The notes: generated from the letters alone by a model not told the origin. A stretch of 59,157 nucleotides of DNA from Bog-950 sp964493695 (GCA_964493695.1 CAZBPG010000013.1:1-59157), one strand, 5' to 3'; counted from the stretch's first letter, positions 24,311-37,100 are shown. A program made the numbers and translations.

Positions 24311-25414
24311 CTACTCTATTACCAGCTTTTTCGAAGCTGCACCCTGGTTGCTTTGTAAGGTAAGTATGTAAATTCCCCTTGCCAGGGCTTCGGTGTTTAT
24401 CATTTCAAGGGGGGCGTTTACTTCGCGCTGTAAAATCAGCCGTCCACTAACGTCTGTTAGTTTTAAAGAAACGTTTGTTAAATCAGGCGGCAAGGAAAGG
24501 AAGAACGAGCCGGTGCTCGGGTTAGGAAACACGAGGAACTGAATCTCTTCTTTTACAAAATTGAAAATACCGGTGGGGTCAAAGCGCACACTATCGCGGT
24601 AAACAATACGGGTTACAAACTCAAAGCCCTGAAACTGCCCAAAGATACCCGCCTGTGTATTGATTTGCAGCAGCGGCACTAACTGATCTTTTCCAAACCA
24701 TTTGTATTCACGCTGTATGTCGTTATCCAGCTTAAAGCCGGTGTTCAGGGTATCAATGTAAACCGAATCGGAACCGGTAATTTCTGTTCTTACCCGCAGA
24801 GCATCAAAGGTACCGAAAGGGGTAATCAGCGTTCCCCATCCGTCTGCTTTATTTACTCGGTGTTGCTTATGCACGTATACGCCAAGGTTAGGAACATTCA
24901 CTTTGTAATCGCTGTAAGCGCTGTCTTCGTTGCCATAGTTCATCGGAAAACGGTAAAGCGTATCTGAATGAGTCATAGGCACCGGTGTGGGGAAGCCCGA
25001 AACCTTCATACCCAGCCCCCGCTGCCGGTAAAAGGAAGAACTTTTGTAATAAAAATTATAGCCATCGGTAAAAACGCTGGAAAGGATAGGCAGGGTGGTA
25101 AGCGGGTTATCGGCTGGTTTGGCAATGTTGCTCCGGTAAGGGTTTATCGAAAGGTTCGAGAAAACAAAGGCGTAGGTGGTGCCGGTGTATGTCGGATTCA
25201 GAAATTCTTCCACATACTGGCTTTGCCATTGCAACGAAGAAAAATCCCAGGTGTAGTTGGTGTCCGTAGCACCGAAATCAAGCAGCGGGTTCCAAACTGC
25301 TATGCTCATGCGAACCGTATCTCCGGCATCGGCAAAGTCGTTCTGGTTTATTGTAGTTTGAGCAGTTAAAGAATAAATAGGTAAACAGAATAGAAAAAAG
25401 AGAATATTTTTCAT
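24311..25414 (-). CDS. Secreted protein with T9SS type A sorting domain
   Basis: A 367-aa protein with signal peptide (1-18) and a C-terminal ~75-residue T9SS type A sorting domain (FLVFPNPSTGSFFLSLP ... GIYILTLQSNQGAASKKLVIE). The middle (VRMSIAVWNPLLDFGATDTNYTWDFSSLQWQ...) occurs in Bacteroidota surface proteins of unknown function. No enzymatic motif seen. It precedes mfd on the same strand, separated by 150 nt, so is probably separately expressed. Confidence 0.8.
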   Translation of the reverse strand: MKNILFFLFCLPIYSLTAQTTINQNDFADAGDTVRMSIAVWNPLLDFGATDTNYTWDFSSLQWQSQYVEEFLNPTYTGTTYAFVFSNLSINPYRSNIAKPADNPLTTLPILSSVFTDGYNFYYKSSSFYRQRGLGMKVSGFPTPVPMTHSDTLYRFPMNYGNEDSAYSDYKVNVPNLGVYVHKQHRVNKADGWGTLITPFGTFDALRVRTEITGSDSVYIDTLNTGFKLDNDIQREYKWFGKDQLVPLLQINTQAGIFGQFQGFEFVTRIVYRDSVRFDPTGIFNFVKEEIQFLVFPNPSTGSFFLSLPPDLTNVSLKLTDVSGRLILQREVNAPLEMINTEALARGIYILTLQSNQGAASKKLVIE

Positions 25415-25580
25415 CTGAAGTTTTTTGAGCCGGACGAAGTAAGGATTATTTTTCCGTAAACAACATGACCGTTATCACTCCCGAACATTTCCTAGGCTAA
25501 TCTCTATATTCACTTCGTAAAACATAATTATGGATTTTGGACGTGTTACCGCGACCATATCATGTAGTTGCAAAAACAAA

Positions 25581-25610
25581 AGAACCCCGCACGATGTGCG
25601 GGGTTCTTTG
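25581..25610 (-). terminator. Intrinsic terminator of the SprB-repeat gene
   Basis: Perfect 12-bp stem AGAACCCCGCAC / GTGCGGGGTTCT with a 3-nt loop; on the minus strand it is followed by TTTTGTTTTTG. It lies 20 nt downstream of the stop at 25628. Confidence 0.9.
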
Positions 25611-25627
25611 TGTCAGAGAAACCATTA

Positions 25628-28600
25628 CTAGTGTATTACCTGTAAGTGTTTGATGATAACGGTATTGTTTACCATAACTTTCACCAGGTAAGTACCGGCA
25701 GTAAATTCAGTTGTATTGATGTTTACTTTGGCCTGTTCTGCTTCAGAAGCAAATACAGTCTGTCCAAGTATATTAAACACCTCTAACTTGCTCATCTCAG
25801 CACCGCTTACTTCAATGGTAGCAACCTGTTGAGACGGATTAGGATAAACCATCACCTTTACCGCATCAGTGTTCACCTGACCTATACCGGTTAAGCTCGA
25901 CACGGTGAATACATTCGAAGTGGCACAACCTTTAGAGTCGGTTACCTCTACAGTATACGTTCCCGGATTCAGTCCGGCAATGTCTTCCGTAAACTGTCCG
26001 TTCGACCAATTGAAAGTATAAGGAGAAACCCCACCGGTGATGGTTATATCTACCTCACCATTCGAACCGGTGCTTCCAGTTACGGTTCCGTTCACAATAA
26101 TCGGTAATGAAGGTTGAGAAACAACAAAAGAACCGGTAATGGAACATCCATTGCCATCGGTAACAGTGGTTGTATACGTGCCTGCATAAAGGTTGAATAA
26201 ATCTTCGCTCTCCGAACCATTGCTCCATTCAAACGAATAGTTACCTACACCGCCCGCCATAGAGGTATTAATAAAACCGTTGTTACCGCCAGCGCAGGAA
26301 ACATCCAGCGCAGTTGCAGAAAGATGAAGCGCTGTCGGCTCAGTAACCGTAACATTTTTGGTTACCACACAGGCAAAAGAATCTTTTACATAAACGGTAT
26401 AGTGTCCCCCAGACAAATTGTAGAAGGAGCCGTTGGTTTGATAGTTAATTCCGTCCAGGCTATAGGTTTTAGAACCGGTGCCGCCTGCCGAAACAATCGA
26501 AATAATACCATTGCCCGCATCATAGCACGAAACATTCAGCACCGCATCTATAAGCGTAATTGCCGAAGGTTGAGTTAATACTGCACTTGCGGTACCAATA
26601 CAACCGGCAGCATCACGCACTCTCAGGTTATAAGAACCTGCGAACAAATTGTTGAATACATTACTCGACTGGAATGAAACTCCCTGGTTAATGCTGTAAG
26701 CAAGAGTGCCCGCTCCGCCAATGGCACTTACTGTAACCCTGCCTGTGTTAACTCCGTTGCAGGCCAGGTCAACTTCCACTGTGCTAACCACAATAGGAGC
26801 CGGTTCTGTCAACGTTTCGTTCACATAACCGATACATCCGTTAGCGTCTTTAACCATCACCGTATAGTCTCCGGCAGAAAGCCCGGTGAATACATTTGAA
26901 GTTTGCCATGCCGACCCGTTCAGTCCATATTGAAGCACTCCTGTTCCACCGGTAACGGTGCTTACGGTAATACTGCCATCACTACCATCGTGGCAAGCAA
27001 TATTGGTATGGCTGGTGCCTGTAATCGAAGGTCCGTTAGAATCATAGATATTGCTTGAAACTACCGTTTCACAACCCGCGCCATCGCGTATCAGTATATA
27101 ATAAGTACCGGAAACCAAACTGCCGAATGCACCGGTTGAGTTAAATGTAGTACCATCAATGCTATACTGGTAACCGGAACCCGAACCACCGGATGCGGTA
27201 ACCAATAAACTTCCGTTATTGTTGTTACATGTAGAATTGGTGGTAAGCACTGTTCCGCTTACTGCTGAAGGCTCTGTCAAAACAGAGTTGGTAGTGTATA
27301 CACAGCCGTTCTTGTCTTTTACATAAACGGTGTAGTTGCCCCCCGGAAGATTCAGAAACAAGCCGTAGTTCTCGTAGTTAACACCATTTAAACTATAAGT
27401 ATAACCTCCCGAGCCACCGGAGCCGCCAATTGAAAGACTTCCGTCATATCCGCCATTGCAACCGGGATTAGATACTGTTACAAGTGCCGATACAGGGCTC
27501 GGCTGAGTAATTGTAGTTGTAGTAGATGCCAGACATCCTGCCACATCTCTTACATATACGGTATAAGTTCCACTGCTAAGTCCGGAGAAGTTTGTTCCCG
27601 ACTGGTATGTAGTGCTGTTAACGCTGTAAGACAAAGAGCCGATTCCGCCAATAGCGGCAAGAATATTTATCTGCCCATCAAACGCTCCGTTGCAACTTAC
27701 CGGAACAGAGGTTGCATTAACTCTTAGAGGCGATGGCTGTACAATCGTTACAGTAGTTCCAGTCTTGCAGCCTGCGGCATCTTTCACCAAAACGCCATAA
27801 GTGCCGGCCGTTAAGTTCAAATAAGACGTTGTCGATTGATAAGTCAATCCTCCGTCTATGCTGTATTGTAATGCACCGGTTCCACCTGATCCGGACAACA
27901 CTATTGTTCCGTCATTATCACCATTGCAACTAACATTTGTGGTGCTAACTACTGTAAGTGTTGGTCCACCCTGATCGTTTACTGTTACAGTAATATTGGC
28001 TGTGCAGCCGTTTGCATCTTTTGCGGTAAGGACATATGAGCCTCCGGCAACACCTGTAAACAATCCACTTACCTTGTAAGTGCCATTTCCAAGTTTATAA
28101 GTAATCTGACCGGTGCCTCCGGTAGCCGAAACCAAAATCTGTCCGTTTGCCGTGCTGCAACTGGCACTGGTTGTTTGCGGAGCCGCAAAAACAATAGCGC
28201 TAGGCTGCGTAACTGTAAAACTTGAGGATTGACTGCACCCTAAATCGTCCTGAACATAAAGGGTATAGTTTCCTGCGCCTAAACCGGTAAAACTGTTTCC
28301 TGACTGATATTCTTCTCCATCAATACTATAGTTGTAAGGAGTAGCCCCTCCTGCTCCTGTAGCAGTAATACTACCGTCTTCATAGCCGTTGCACGTTACG
28401 TTAGTAACCACAGTAGCGCTGGCAGATAGGCCAACCGAAACCTCCATAGAGTAAGACTCAGAGCATACACTGTTCCATCCATCAATTACGCTGGTTAACG
28501 TTGCTGTATAAACTCCCGCTACCGCATAAGTATGAGTAGGATTGGTTGCGTTTGAAACCGGTGAACCATCTCCAAAATTCCAAGTGTAATATTTATTTGT

Positions 28601-29335
28601 TCCGGTGTAATCTGACAAACCAATTCTGTTGAACATGCTGTCGCGGTTCATTTGTGTTGTATTGGCAAACACAACAGTTGCTCCCGTACCAATACATTGC
28701 GATGCAATTTCAAAGCCGGGAGTATTGAAATTGGTCATTTGCGGAACCAGGTAAAAGTCTCCGTCTTTCGAAAACTCCGACAAAGCACTCGCCCAGTTTC
28801 CACCGGTAGAAGAACCCGCCAGTGAAGCAAGATCTTCGCCTAGGCCTTCGCCATTACCGGTATACCCTACCTGAAAGGATGTACCGAAAGGAAACTCATT
28901 CGGACGTATGGATACACCTACCGCAAAATTGCTGCTTAAGTAAACCCCTGCCCCAAAACTCACATCTATATATCCTTGCGGGTTATTGAACCACCACCAG
29001 ATAAAGTCAGCCGATTCAATAGCTGTTGTTGGTCTGCCATTAGCATCTACCTCATAAATAGTTGCAGTAAGAGGCACACCTCCATAGTAGGGTGGTGTAT
29101 ACGGAAAATTACCATATACTCTTACCTGGTCTATCTTGCCCGGCCCGGAATAATGATATGTTTGGGCTGCCTTCTCTTCGTCTCCGTTTAAAAGAGTGTA
29201 GTAGCCCATAGGTCCTGTGTTTTTTGAACTGACATAGCCGTTCCAATCGGTACACGAATTGGATGAACCACCCGCGAATGCCGTTGAGATGAACGCCATC
29301 AGCGCCATCAGCAGTGTAAATTTTTTTGTGCTCAT
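25628..29335 (-). CDS. Cell-surface adhesin with 11 SprB-type repeats and T9SS sorting domain
   Basis: A 1235-aa protein: signal peptide (1-21), N-terminal domain (22-210), PKD domain (about 215-310, YTWNFGDGSP), then about eleven SprB-type repeats of ~70-75 residues, each with C[NDH]G..DG.I ... GG.G...YS.[DN]G..YQ....F..L.AG.YT..V.D..GC.....V..T[EQ]P, ending in a type A T9SS sorting domain (VMVYPNPSQQVATIEV to the end). It should be transported over the outer membrane and anchored at the surface. SprB-type proteins serve gliding and adhesion, but many Bacteroidota with such repeats do not glide. Confidence 0.92.
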   Translation of the reverse strand: MSTKKFTLLMALMAFISTAFAGGSSNSCTDWNGYVSSKNTGPMGYYTLLNGDEEKAAQTYHYSGPGKIDQVRVYGNFPYTPPYYGGVPLTATIYEVDANGRPTTAIESADFIWWWFNNPQGYIDVSFGAGVYLSSNFAVGVSIRPNEFPFGTSFQVGYTGNGEGLGEDLASLAGSSTGGNWASALSEFSKDGDFYLVPQMTNFNTPGFEIASQCIGTGATVVFANTTQMNRDSMFNRIGLSDYTGTNKYYTWNFGDGSPVSNATNPTHTYAVAGVYTATLTSVIDGWNSVCSESYSMEVSVGLSASATVVTNVTCNGYEDGSITATGAGGATPYNYSIDGEEYQSGNSFTGLGAGNYTLYVQDDLGCSQSSSFTVTQPSAIVFAAPQTTSASCSTANGQILVSATGGTGQITYKLGNGTYKVSGLFTGVAGGSYVLTAKDANGCTANITVTVNDQGGPTLTVVSTTNVSCNGDNDGTIVLSGSGGTGALQYSIDGGLTYQSTTSYLNLTAGTYGVLVKDAAGCKTGTTVTIVQPSPLRVNATSVPVSCNGAFDGQINILAAIGGIGSLSYSVNSTTYQSGTNFSGLSSGTYTVYVRDVAGCLASTTTTITQPSPVSALVTVSNPGCNGGYDGSLSIGGSGGSGGYTYSLNGVNYENYGLFLNLPGGNYTVYVKDKNGCVYTTNSVLTEPSAVSGTVLTTNSTCNNNNGSLLVTASGGSGSGYQYSIDGTTFNSTGAFGSLVSGTYYILIRDGAGCETVVSSNIYDSNGPSITGTSHTNIACHDGSDGSITVSTVTGGTGVLQYGLNGSAWQTSNVFTGLSAGDYTVMVKDANGCIGYVNETLTEPAPIVVSTVEVDLACNGVNTGRVTVSAIGGAGTLAYSINQGVSFQSSNVFNNLFAGSYNLRVRDAAGCIGTASAVLTQPSAITLIDAVLNVSCYDAGNGIISIVSAGGTGSKTYSLDGINYQTNGSFYNLSGGHYTVYVKDSFACVVTKNVTVTEPTALHLSATALDVSCAGGNNGFINTSMAGGVGNYSFEWSNGSESEDLFNLYAGTYTTTVTDGNGCSITGSFVVSQPSLPIIVNGTVTGSTGSNGEVDITITGGVSPYTFNWSNGQFTEDIAGLNPGTYTVEVTDSKGCATSNVFTVSSLTGIGQVNTDAVKVMVYPNPSQQVATIEVSGAEMSKLEVFNILGQTVFASEAEQAKVNINTTEFTAGTYLVKVMVNNTVIIKHLQVIH

Positions 29336-29367
29336 AGTTTGTATTTTTTAATGATTAATTAATGCGG

Positions 29368-29375
29368 CAAACGTA
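29368..29375 (-). promoter_or_regulatory. -7 element TACGTTTG of the SprB-repeat gene
   Basis: Exact TAnnTTTG on the minus strand, 33 nt upstream of the ATG at 29335. Suggests its own promoter separate from the PorP/SprF gene. Confidence 0.5.
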
Positions 29376-29569
29376 TTGCACCGCGAATATTTTGTTACTA
29401 ATCGCTCTCATGCTCAACAATGAATTTTGTCATGGTAATAGCGCGCGACATGCAGGAACTTTATGGGGGAAGTTTGTTGTAAAAAAACAGCGTTTCTGTA
29501 TAGCTGAAATTAGAAAAGGGATGATGCTTATCAGCACCATCCCTTTTCCCTTACAGACCTTATTTCTGA

Positions 29570-31090
29570 TTATTCCTTCTTTCCGATTTCGATTTCAACT
29601 CTACGGTTTTTCGCGCGGCCTTCATCAGTTTCATTGTCCGCTATAGGTGCGCGTTTACCCATACCAATTGTAACCATTCTGTTGCCCTGAATTCCTTTGC
29701 TTTTTAAATAATCGTAGACAGAAGCGGCACGACTTCTCGATAACCAGTCGTTATATTCGTCTGAAGCCTTAAAGTCGGTATGTCCCAAAATACGGATATG
29801 CATACCTTTATTGTTCTTCAGGAACGTAACCACCTTATCCAGTTCTGTATAAGAACCTGCATCAAGCGTACTGCTGTTTCGTTCAAAATTTACACTGTTC
29901 AATCTCAATACATCTCCGGTTGCTGCCGTAGTGCTGCCATCAACATTTGACGGGAAATCTGTTACCGGATGCGCTGCGACTTGTTTTTTGTATTCCGCCA
30001 CAGCCACTTCCATACTTTCTACGCGGTCTTTAAGCTCTTTAATTATCACTTCCTGCTCATCGTTCTGCGCCTGTAAAGAATCGGCCGCCTGTTTAGTGCT
30101 GTCAAGCTTTTCGGTTACTGTGTTTACCCTATTTACTAAGCTGTCGTAATCAGACTGCTTGGCATAAGCCGGTTGTGGTTTCTTCTTCAGCCAACGGTCG
30201 AAATTGAGGCCCAGGATAACTTCATGCGTTCCCTGGGTTGATGAATACTGCACTTTCTTCATAATAGGATAATCATAAGAGTAGCCTATGGTTACCGCTT
30301 TGGCAATGCGAACAGCCGCCTGCATCGTAACACCGTAATCTAACCGGTATCCTACTCCCAGAAACGCAATTCTTTTATAGTTCGCCATGATGTTTGCATC
30401 TACTTGCCATGGCTGGGCCGCCCCCTTCTTTACCAAGACGCTAGGTTCAATATTCCACGTTTCCTGTTTGATGCTTACCTCATAGCTTGCCCCAATAATA
30501 AAATGACGCTTCATTGAATACTTCGTTTCTTTTAATTGCGAAGTAATGCGGGCATTGGTATTTACCACTTGCGGTATAGAGAAACTAACGGTGAGCTTTT
30601 TCCATTGGTAGGCGAGACCTACATTCATGTCAAACCCAACCCCGCTCTTGCCCGAGGAGAGCAAGGTTGCATCATCCAGATCGTTTGCTACAGCATTATT
30701 GAAATCAACGCGGGTTTGCATAACGCCCAGCGTTAACCCAAGTGATATCTGATGGTCTTTGGCAAAGCGCACTTTCTGGGCATAATACAACTGTGCATTA
30801 ACGCGGTGTATAATATCTGTATTGTCGTTATACAAATGGAAGCCGGCACCTATTCTATCCTTCCAAAGGCTGATATCGCCCACTACACCCCGTGTAACAG
30901 GATGGCCCGGCATACCGGTCCATTGCTCACGGTAAAAACCATAAAGGTTTGTGCTGCCGTTATAAGCGGTAAGAGCCGGATTATACAGCTGACGCATAAA
31001 ATACATCTGGCTGTATAAAGGAATCTGTTGCGCCTTCATCTGCAAAGCGAATAAGAAGGCGAATGCTGACAGGGTTATAATTTTTTTCAT
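29570..31090 (-). CDS. PorP/SprF-family T9SS outer-membrane protein fused to an OmpA domain
   Basis: About 506 aa from the ATG at 31090 (ATG at 31108 also possible but gives a poor signal peptide). Signal peptide (1-20), PorP/SprF-type beta-barrel (about 21-290, with QIPLYSQMYFMRQLYNPALTAYNGS), a coiled-coil linker (about 300-365; QAADSLQAQNDEQEVIIKELKDRVE), and a C-terminal OmpA domain (about 390-500; LGHTDFKASDEYN..LSRSRAASVYDYL) that binds peptidoglycan. PorP/SprF proteins accompany type B T9SS adhesins and help them surface; the giant adhesin lies 41 nt upstream, so the two form an operon. The fusion places barrel and wall anchor in one chain. Confidence 0.92.
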   Translation of the reverse strand: MKKIITLSAFAFLFALQMKAQQIPLYSQMYFMRQLYNPALTAYNGSTNLYGFYREQWTGMPGHPVTRGVVGDISLWKDRIGAGFHLYNDNTDIIHRVNAQLYYAQKVRFAKDHQISLGLTLGVMQTRVDFNNAVANDLDDATLLSSGKSGVGFDMNVGLAYQWKKLTVSFSIPQVVNTNARITSQLKETKYSMKRHFIIGASYEVSIKQETWNIEPSVLVKKGAAQPWQVDANIMANYKRIAFLGVGYRLDYGVTMQAAVRIAKAVTIGYSYDYPIMKKVQYSSTQGTHEVILGLNFDRWLKKKPQPAYAKQSDYDSLVNRVNTVTEKLDSTKQAADSLQAQNDEQEVIIKELKDRVESMEVAVAEYKKQVAAHPVTDFPSNVDGSTTAATGDVLRLNSVNFERNSSTLDAGSYTELDKVVTFLKNNKGMHIRILGHTDFKASDEYNDWLSRSRAASVYDYLKSKGIQGNRMVTIGMGKRAPIADNETDEGRAKNRRVEIEIGKKE

Positions 31091-31131
31091 CGTGTTTGAT
31101 TTTGTCATTGGTTAAACCGTTTCCTTATTTC

Positions 31132-34100
31132 TTATTTGGCATTACTGTTTAATATGTTGATAGCGCCTTTATAGACATGATTGTTTTGCATCGGCACCTT
31201 CAGCACATAGTAGTACGTGTCGTCCGGTAATTTCTTGCCGGTATCCTTAAATGTGCCATCCCAGTCGTTGGTATAGCTTTCTGACTCATAAACAAGTTCA
31301 CCCCAACGGTTAAAGATGACAAGCTCTGCACCGTCCAGATTTATTTTTGAATTCAGTATCCAGAGGTCATTCTTTCCGTCATCGTTGGTAGTCAAAATAT
31401 TCGGCAACAGGACGTTGTCCGGCACATAAACATTTATCGTGATAGAGTCGGTACCGAAACAGCCGTAAGTATCTGTTACTCTCACTACAAACGTTACCGT
31501 GTCCGGTCCCGAGTAGGTCGGGTTCGGAACATTCGTGAAGTTCAACCAGAAATCCGGAGCCCACTGATAAACCAATGAACCGGTACCGGTAGCGCTGGTT
31601 TCCAATACCACCATCTGCCCTAACTCGATTGTGGTATCTGACCCGGCTGTTACTGTTGGTGAAGTAATTACATCTATAATTATTGATTCGCTGGTGTCAG
31701 TAGAACAACTGTTGCTTCCCACCACATAAACCTCATCGTGACTGCCTAATGAAGTTGTAACGAAAACATCTGTAGTTGTAGCCTCCCCCTGAGAAACCCC
31801 GTTCACAAAGAACTCATAGAACTCGGCTCCTGATGCTGTAAAAATCACGCTGTCTCCGCGGCAGATAGTGAAGTCCACTTCCGAAGCAACTAAAGAAACA
31901 TCAACAGAGTTTTTAACCGACAGCGGGTATACGGCCGTGTCCTTACAACCAAACAAGTCGGTGTAGTAGTAGATAATCGTGTCGTTGCCTGCACCGGTAA
32001 GTGCCGGATAGAAATAATTCTGACTAACACCAAAGCCGGTGAATACTCCACCGGTTGGTGAGAAGTAATCATTCAGGTTCATTGGTGCCGAGCCGGTGCA
32101 TAAGTCCGGAGGAGCAATAGTGGTAATGTTTGGTTGCGGACGGACAATGAAGTCAATGCTAGCAGAATCGGTACAACCGGATGCATTGGTATAAATGTAG
32201 GTGATATGATGCACTCCGACTCCTTGTGCAACCGGATCAAAAATGACCACGCCTACACTGTCACCCACTACATAAGTTCCGCCAACCGGAAGACCGCCTG
32301 TAAGCGTAAATGCAGGTTCGGTATAACACATTTCGTTTGCCATATCCAGCGTAACAACCGGTTGCTGACGATTAGTGATAACAATTGTAGCCGTATCATA
32401 ACAACCGCTGGCATTCGAAACAATTAAAGTGTACGTTCCTGCTCCTACGGCTGATGGCGTTTGTGTGTCCCACACGTAAGTGGCATAACCGTTATCGGGA
32501 TAATAGGTTGTCAAATCAAGGGTATAGCCTATACATACACTGTCGGCTTTGTCGGGGCCTAAGTCCGGTTGCTGACGTATGGTTATTACGGCAACTACCG
32601 TATCGCTGCATCCGCTGGCATTTGTTACAATCAGGGTATATGTTCCTGCTGTAACTTCTGATGGCGTAGGTGTATCCCAAATATATGTCACATACGCACC
32701 GCTGTTAGGATATACAGCCCACAGATCGTATGTGTAACCGATACAAATGCTATCTGCTATATCAGGTCCCAGATTAGGTTGCTGACGATTGAGAATAGTA
32801 ACAACAGCGGTATCTGAACACCCTGCTGCTGTAATGACTACAAGCTTATATGCTCCCGCTCCTGCAACTGATGGATTTGGAGTATCCCAAACATAGCTTG
32901 CATAACCGGTGTTTGGATAATACAGATTCAGGTCAACGGTATAACCGGGACATACACTATCTGTTTTGTCCGGACCAAGAGAAGGAACGGTATTGATAGT
33001 TAGATTAATTGTACCCGTACCGGAACAGCCGTCACCGCTGGTAACCGTTACACGATATATACCTGTTGTGCTTACGGTAATAGTTTGAGTTGTTTCGCCC
33101 GTAGACCATAAGTATGCAGCACCCGGGTTGCCGGCATTTAAAGTGACCGAGCCTCCGCATTGTTCCACGTCAGAGCCAAGGTCTACTACCGGTATTTCAT
33201 TTATTGTTACATCCACATTATCGCTCGCTGTGCAGCTGCTGTTAATGTCGCTTACGGTAACACTATAAGTGCCCGTTGTGTTTACCGTAAGGGTTTGATT
33301 GGTGGAATTATCAGACCACAGATATGTGCTGCCAGGAGTGCCGGCATCTAACGTTACACTGTCTCCGCATTGCGTTACATCTAATCCTAAGTTAACTACC
33401 GGAACCGGTTGAATATAAACGTTAGCTTCTGCTGAAGCGCTGCAGTTATCCGTATTGGTTACCGTCACCGAATAATTGCCGCTGGTACTCGCCACGGTTG
33501 TTTGATTAGAAGTTCCATCTGACCAGGTATATGCGCTACCTGTATTACCTGCATCCAAAACTACATTTTCACCACACTGAGTATAAGGACCGCCTATATT
33601 AACTGTTGGTGTAGGAAAAACTAAAAAATCTACCGGTGTTCTGCAATCAGAAGTACTGGCACAGGCTACATAAAATGTATATGTGCCCGGAGTATTTGTA
33701 TTAGGCAATACAGATGTTCCAACCGGATTAAAGGGTGAACCGCTGCCTACCTGTGTGCCGCCTGTTAATGCATCAAACCACAAAACACCTCCGCTTCCAT
33801 CTTCCAATACAAAGCCGGGACCGGTAAAATTCACTGTGTAAGGACCGACATCATTGTTGCCAAATCCGGTTACAACAAAAGTGTAGATGGTTCCCGCTGT
33901 AAGTGTAATAGTGGTTTCAGAACCAAAAGTGCAAGAGCCGGCACCGTCATCATCAGCTATGAGGAAGTTGGTGGCCGGTGAAGCCGGATTGAATGGACTA
34001 GTATAGATATGCAGATAGGTATCATAGCCGCACAATGTAAAGGTATAGGAACCGGTTGCACTTACCGTAAAGTTATGCGTTGCATAGTGTACCGCATTAC

Positions 34101-37100
34101 CAATACCTGAGGGGTTATATGTTGTTCCGCCTACACTTCTCACAAATACAGGGTCTGACAGGGTAGTCGTTCCACTAAACGAAGACAATACATTGCCGCA
34201 GCCGGTAGCAAACAACCCTTCGCCCGGTGTAAGTATTTCATACTGACAAACCGTATCTCCCAAGGTCACTGCCGGTGGCAAATTAATGGTAACGCTAACC
34301 GAAGCGCTAGCCGAGCAGCCATTTCCATCGGTTACAGTTACCGAGTATATTCCGGAAGTGGTTACCGTAATTGTCTGTCCCGATGCGGCACCTACGCTCC
34401 ACAGATAAGTGCTTCCCGGATTGCCTGCATCTAAGGTTACGGAGCCTTCACACTGAATGTAAGGACCGCCCAAATCAATTACCGGAAGCGGGTTGATAGT
34501 TACATCTGCTGAACCGGTGCCGGTGCAACCGTTAACATCGGTCACGGTTACCGAATAAGTACCGCTTGTTCCAACTGTTAGCGTTTGTGTAGTAGTAACT
34601 CCATCGCTCCAGATATATGTGCTGGCCAATACAGAAGAGTATTGAATCTCGTCTATACCTATATAATCTGAGTTAGCGCCTGCGGGTCCTCCATTCGGAA
34701 CAAAATATCTGAATGCCAGGCGACCCGAAGTTGGTGCGCCAAGACCTGAAATAGTAACTGAATACTGGGTCCAGGTTGTAGGATAATCAACTGTAGTGAG
34801 CGTAGGATTAATGTCCAGTAAAAGGGTTGTGAAATCTCCAACGGCCGCTGAACCAACACCCACGTTAGTGCTTGCTCCACTGGTACTCATGCGCACCTGT
34901 AATCTATCGGGGAATGCCGGGAAGCTTACCGTTCTTGTCCAGAAAGTAAACACATCTCCGTCATTCATAGTAATATTCGGAGTAAGCAACCAGTTGCTGA
35001 TATCGTCTCCACCGGTTGTATTATTAAAGTTGGCTGCTATATAGCCGGCACCGCTTTGCGGAGCGAATACTCCGTTATTTCCTCCAAACCATTCTGTAAG
35101 ACCGAGAGTAGTGCTGTTATTTTGCTGGAACCAACCGGCCGGAGTATACGTTACTCCTGCGCCTCCTGCATCAAGACCTTCCGTAAAACTACCTCCACCG
35201 CCTGCATTGCCGGCATCGAGCGTAACAGTGCCCGAACATTGCACATAAGGACCCCCTAAATCTACTACCGGTGCCGGGTTTACGGTTATGTCTTCGCTGT
35301 CGGTTGTAGTGCATCCGTTAAAGTCAGTACCGGTAACGGTATAAGTAGCCGCAGTGTTTACTGTGATGGTTGGAGTAGTCTCTGTGGTGCTCCATACATA
35401 GCCTACTGCTCCGTTGGCAGTTAAATCAACACTTTCGTAAGAACAGAAAGTGGTGGGACCGGATGGCGTAATTACTACCGGCTGTGTAATACCTGTAACC
35501 TCTAAAGTATATGCTCCGCAGGATACCCCGGGATTCACTCCGCTTATCACTACGGTTACCGTTGATAAAGCAGGAATGTCAAATGTAAAGCTACCGGTTA
35601 ATGATGAACCGATATCCTGGCTGTAGTTGGTGCAAACATTGGATGGGTCAAAACTTCCCAAATATGCGGCAGCAAAAAATTCTGTTCCGCAACCTGTTGT
35701 TACGTTAGCTGATGCACATATCGCGGTATTGCCATTATTCACTACGCTATAACTATCATAAAAGTAGCCACTCGAACCCAATACTCCCGGACACGCAACT
35801 ACACCACAGGTCTTAGGAATGCCATCGCGGAATAATCTGGGGCTGGTTATCAAAGGATCTCCGCTCTGTAAACTTCCGTTTACGGTAAAGTCGCTCAAGG
35901 CTGCTACCGAATGGCTTGCGCTCGCAGTACAGCCACCATCTGTTACCGTTACAGAATAATTACCCGGAGAACTTACGGTAATAGCCGCAGTAGTTTCACC
36001 GGTGCTCCACGCAAAGTTTGTTGAAGTGCTTGTTGCGGTAAGTGTTCCGGTTGCTCCGGCACATAGGCCGGTAGTGCCGGTTATGCTTACAACGAGGGCT
36101 GAATTAATGGTAACGCTTGCAGTACCTACGCCAGTACAACCCGCTTCGTCAGTTACAGTTACCGAATAGGTGCCGGTTGAACTAACTGTAAGTGTTTGTG
36201 TGGTTGTTACTCCATCACTCCAGGCATAAGAGCCCTGGAAGTTACCCGGATCTAAAGTTACAGAGCCTCCGCACTGAACATAAGGTCCGCCCAAATCAAT
36301 AACCGGATTGGCATTTACTACAAAATCTACCGGCACTCTGCAATCAGGATTAAGTGAACATGCCGCATAGAAGGTATACGTACCCGGTGTATTGGTGTTT
36401 GGCAAAGCAAGTGTTCCTACCGGATCAAACGGTGAGCCGCTACCCATTACCACCCCTCCGCTGGCCACATCATACCACTCTATAGTATTTGGTGTGCCCT
36501 GTAAAACAGAGCCCGCACCAGTAAAAGTTACTGTATAATCACCCACATCTGTATTGCCAAAGCCGGTAACCACAAATACATAGTTTGTTCCTGCTGTTAA
36601 AGTGATGGTAGCTTCAGAACCTGAACCGCAAAGAGCTGCATCATCATCTGCTACTAAGAAGTTAGTGGCCGGTGAAGCCGGATTGAACGGATCGGTATAA
36701 ATATGCAAATACGTATCGAATGTTCCGCATAACGTAAAGGTATAAGAACCGGTTGCGGATACCGTAAAGTTATGTGTTTGATAGTGCACCGCAGTGCCTA
36801 CACCGGATGCCGTATAGGTAGTGCCGGTTAAACCCCTGTTAAATACAGGATCTGCCAAAGTGGTAGTGCCGGTGAATGACGACACCGCTGACTGGCCTGA
36901 GCCGCAACCGGATGCCAGTAAGCCTTCGCCTACAGGAACAAATGTTCCTACACACACAGCGTAAGGGTCGGTACTGGTTGGCGGTTCGTTGATAGTAACG
37001 CTGGCCGAAGCCGTAGACGAACAGGTGTTAGCATCGGTAACAGTTACCGAATAAACGCCCGTGACACCGGCTGATAAAGTTTGTGTAGTGGTAGCGCCAT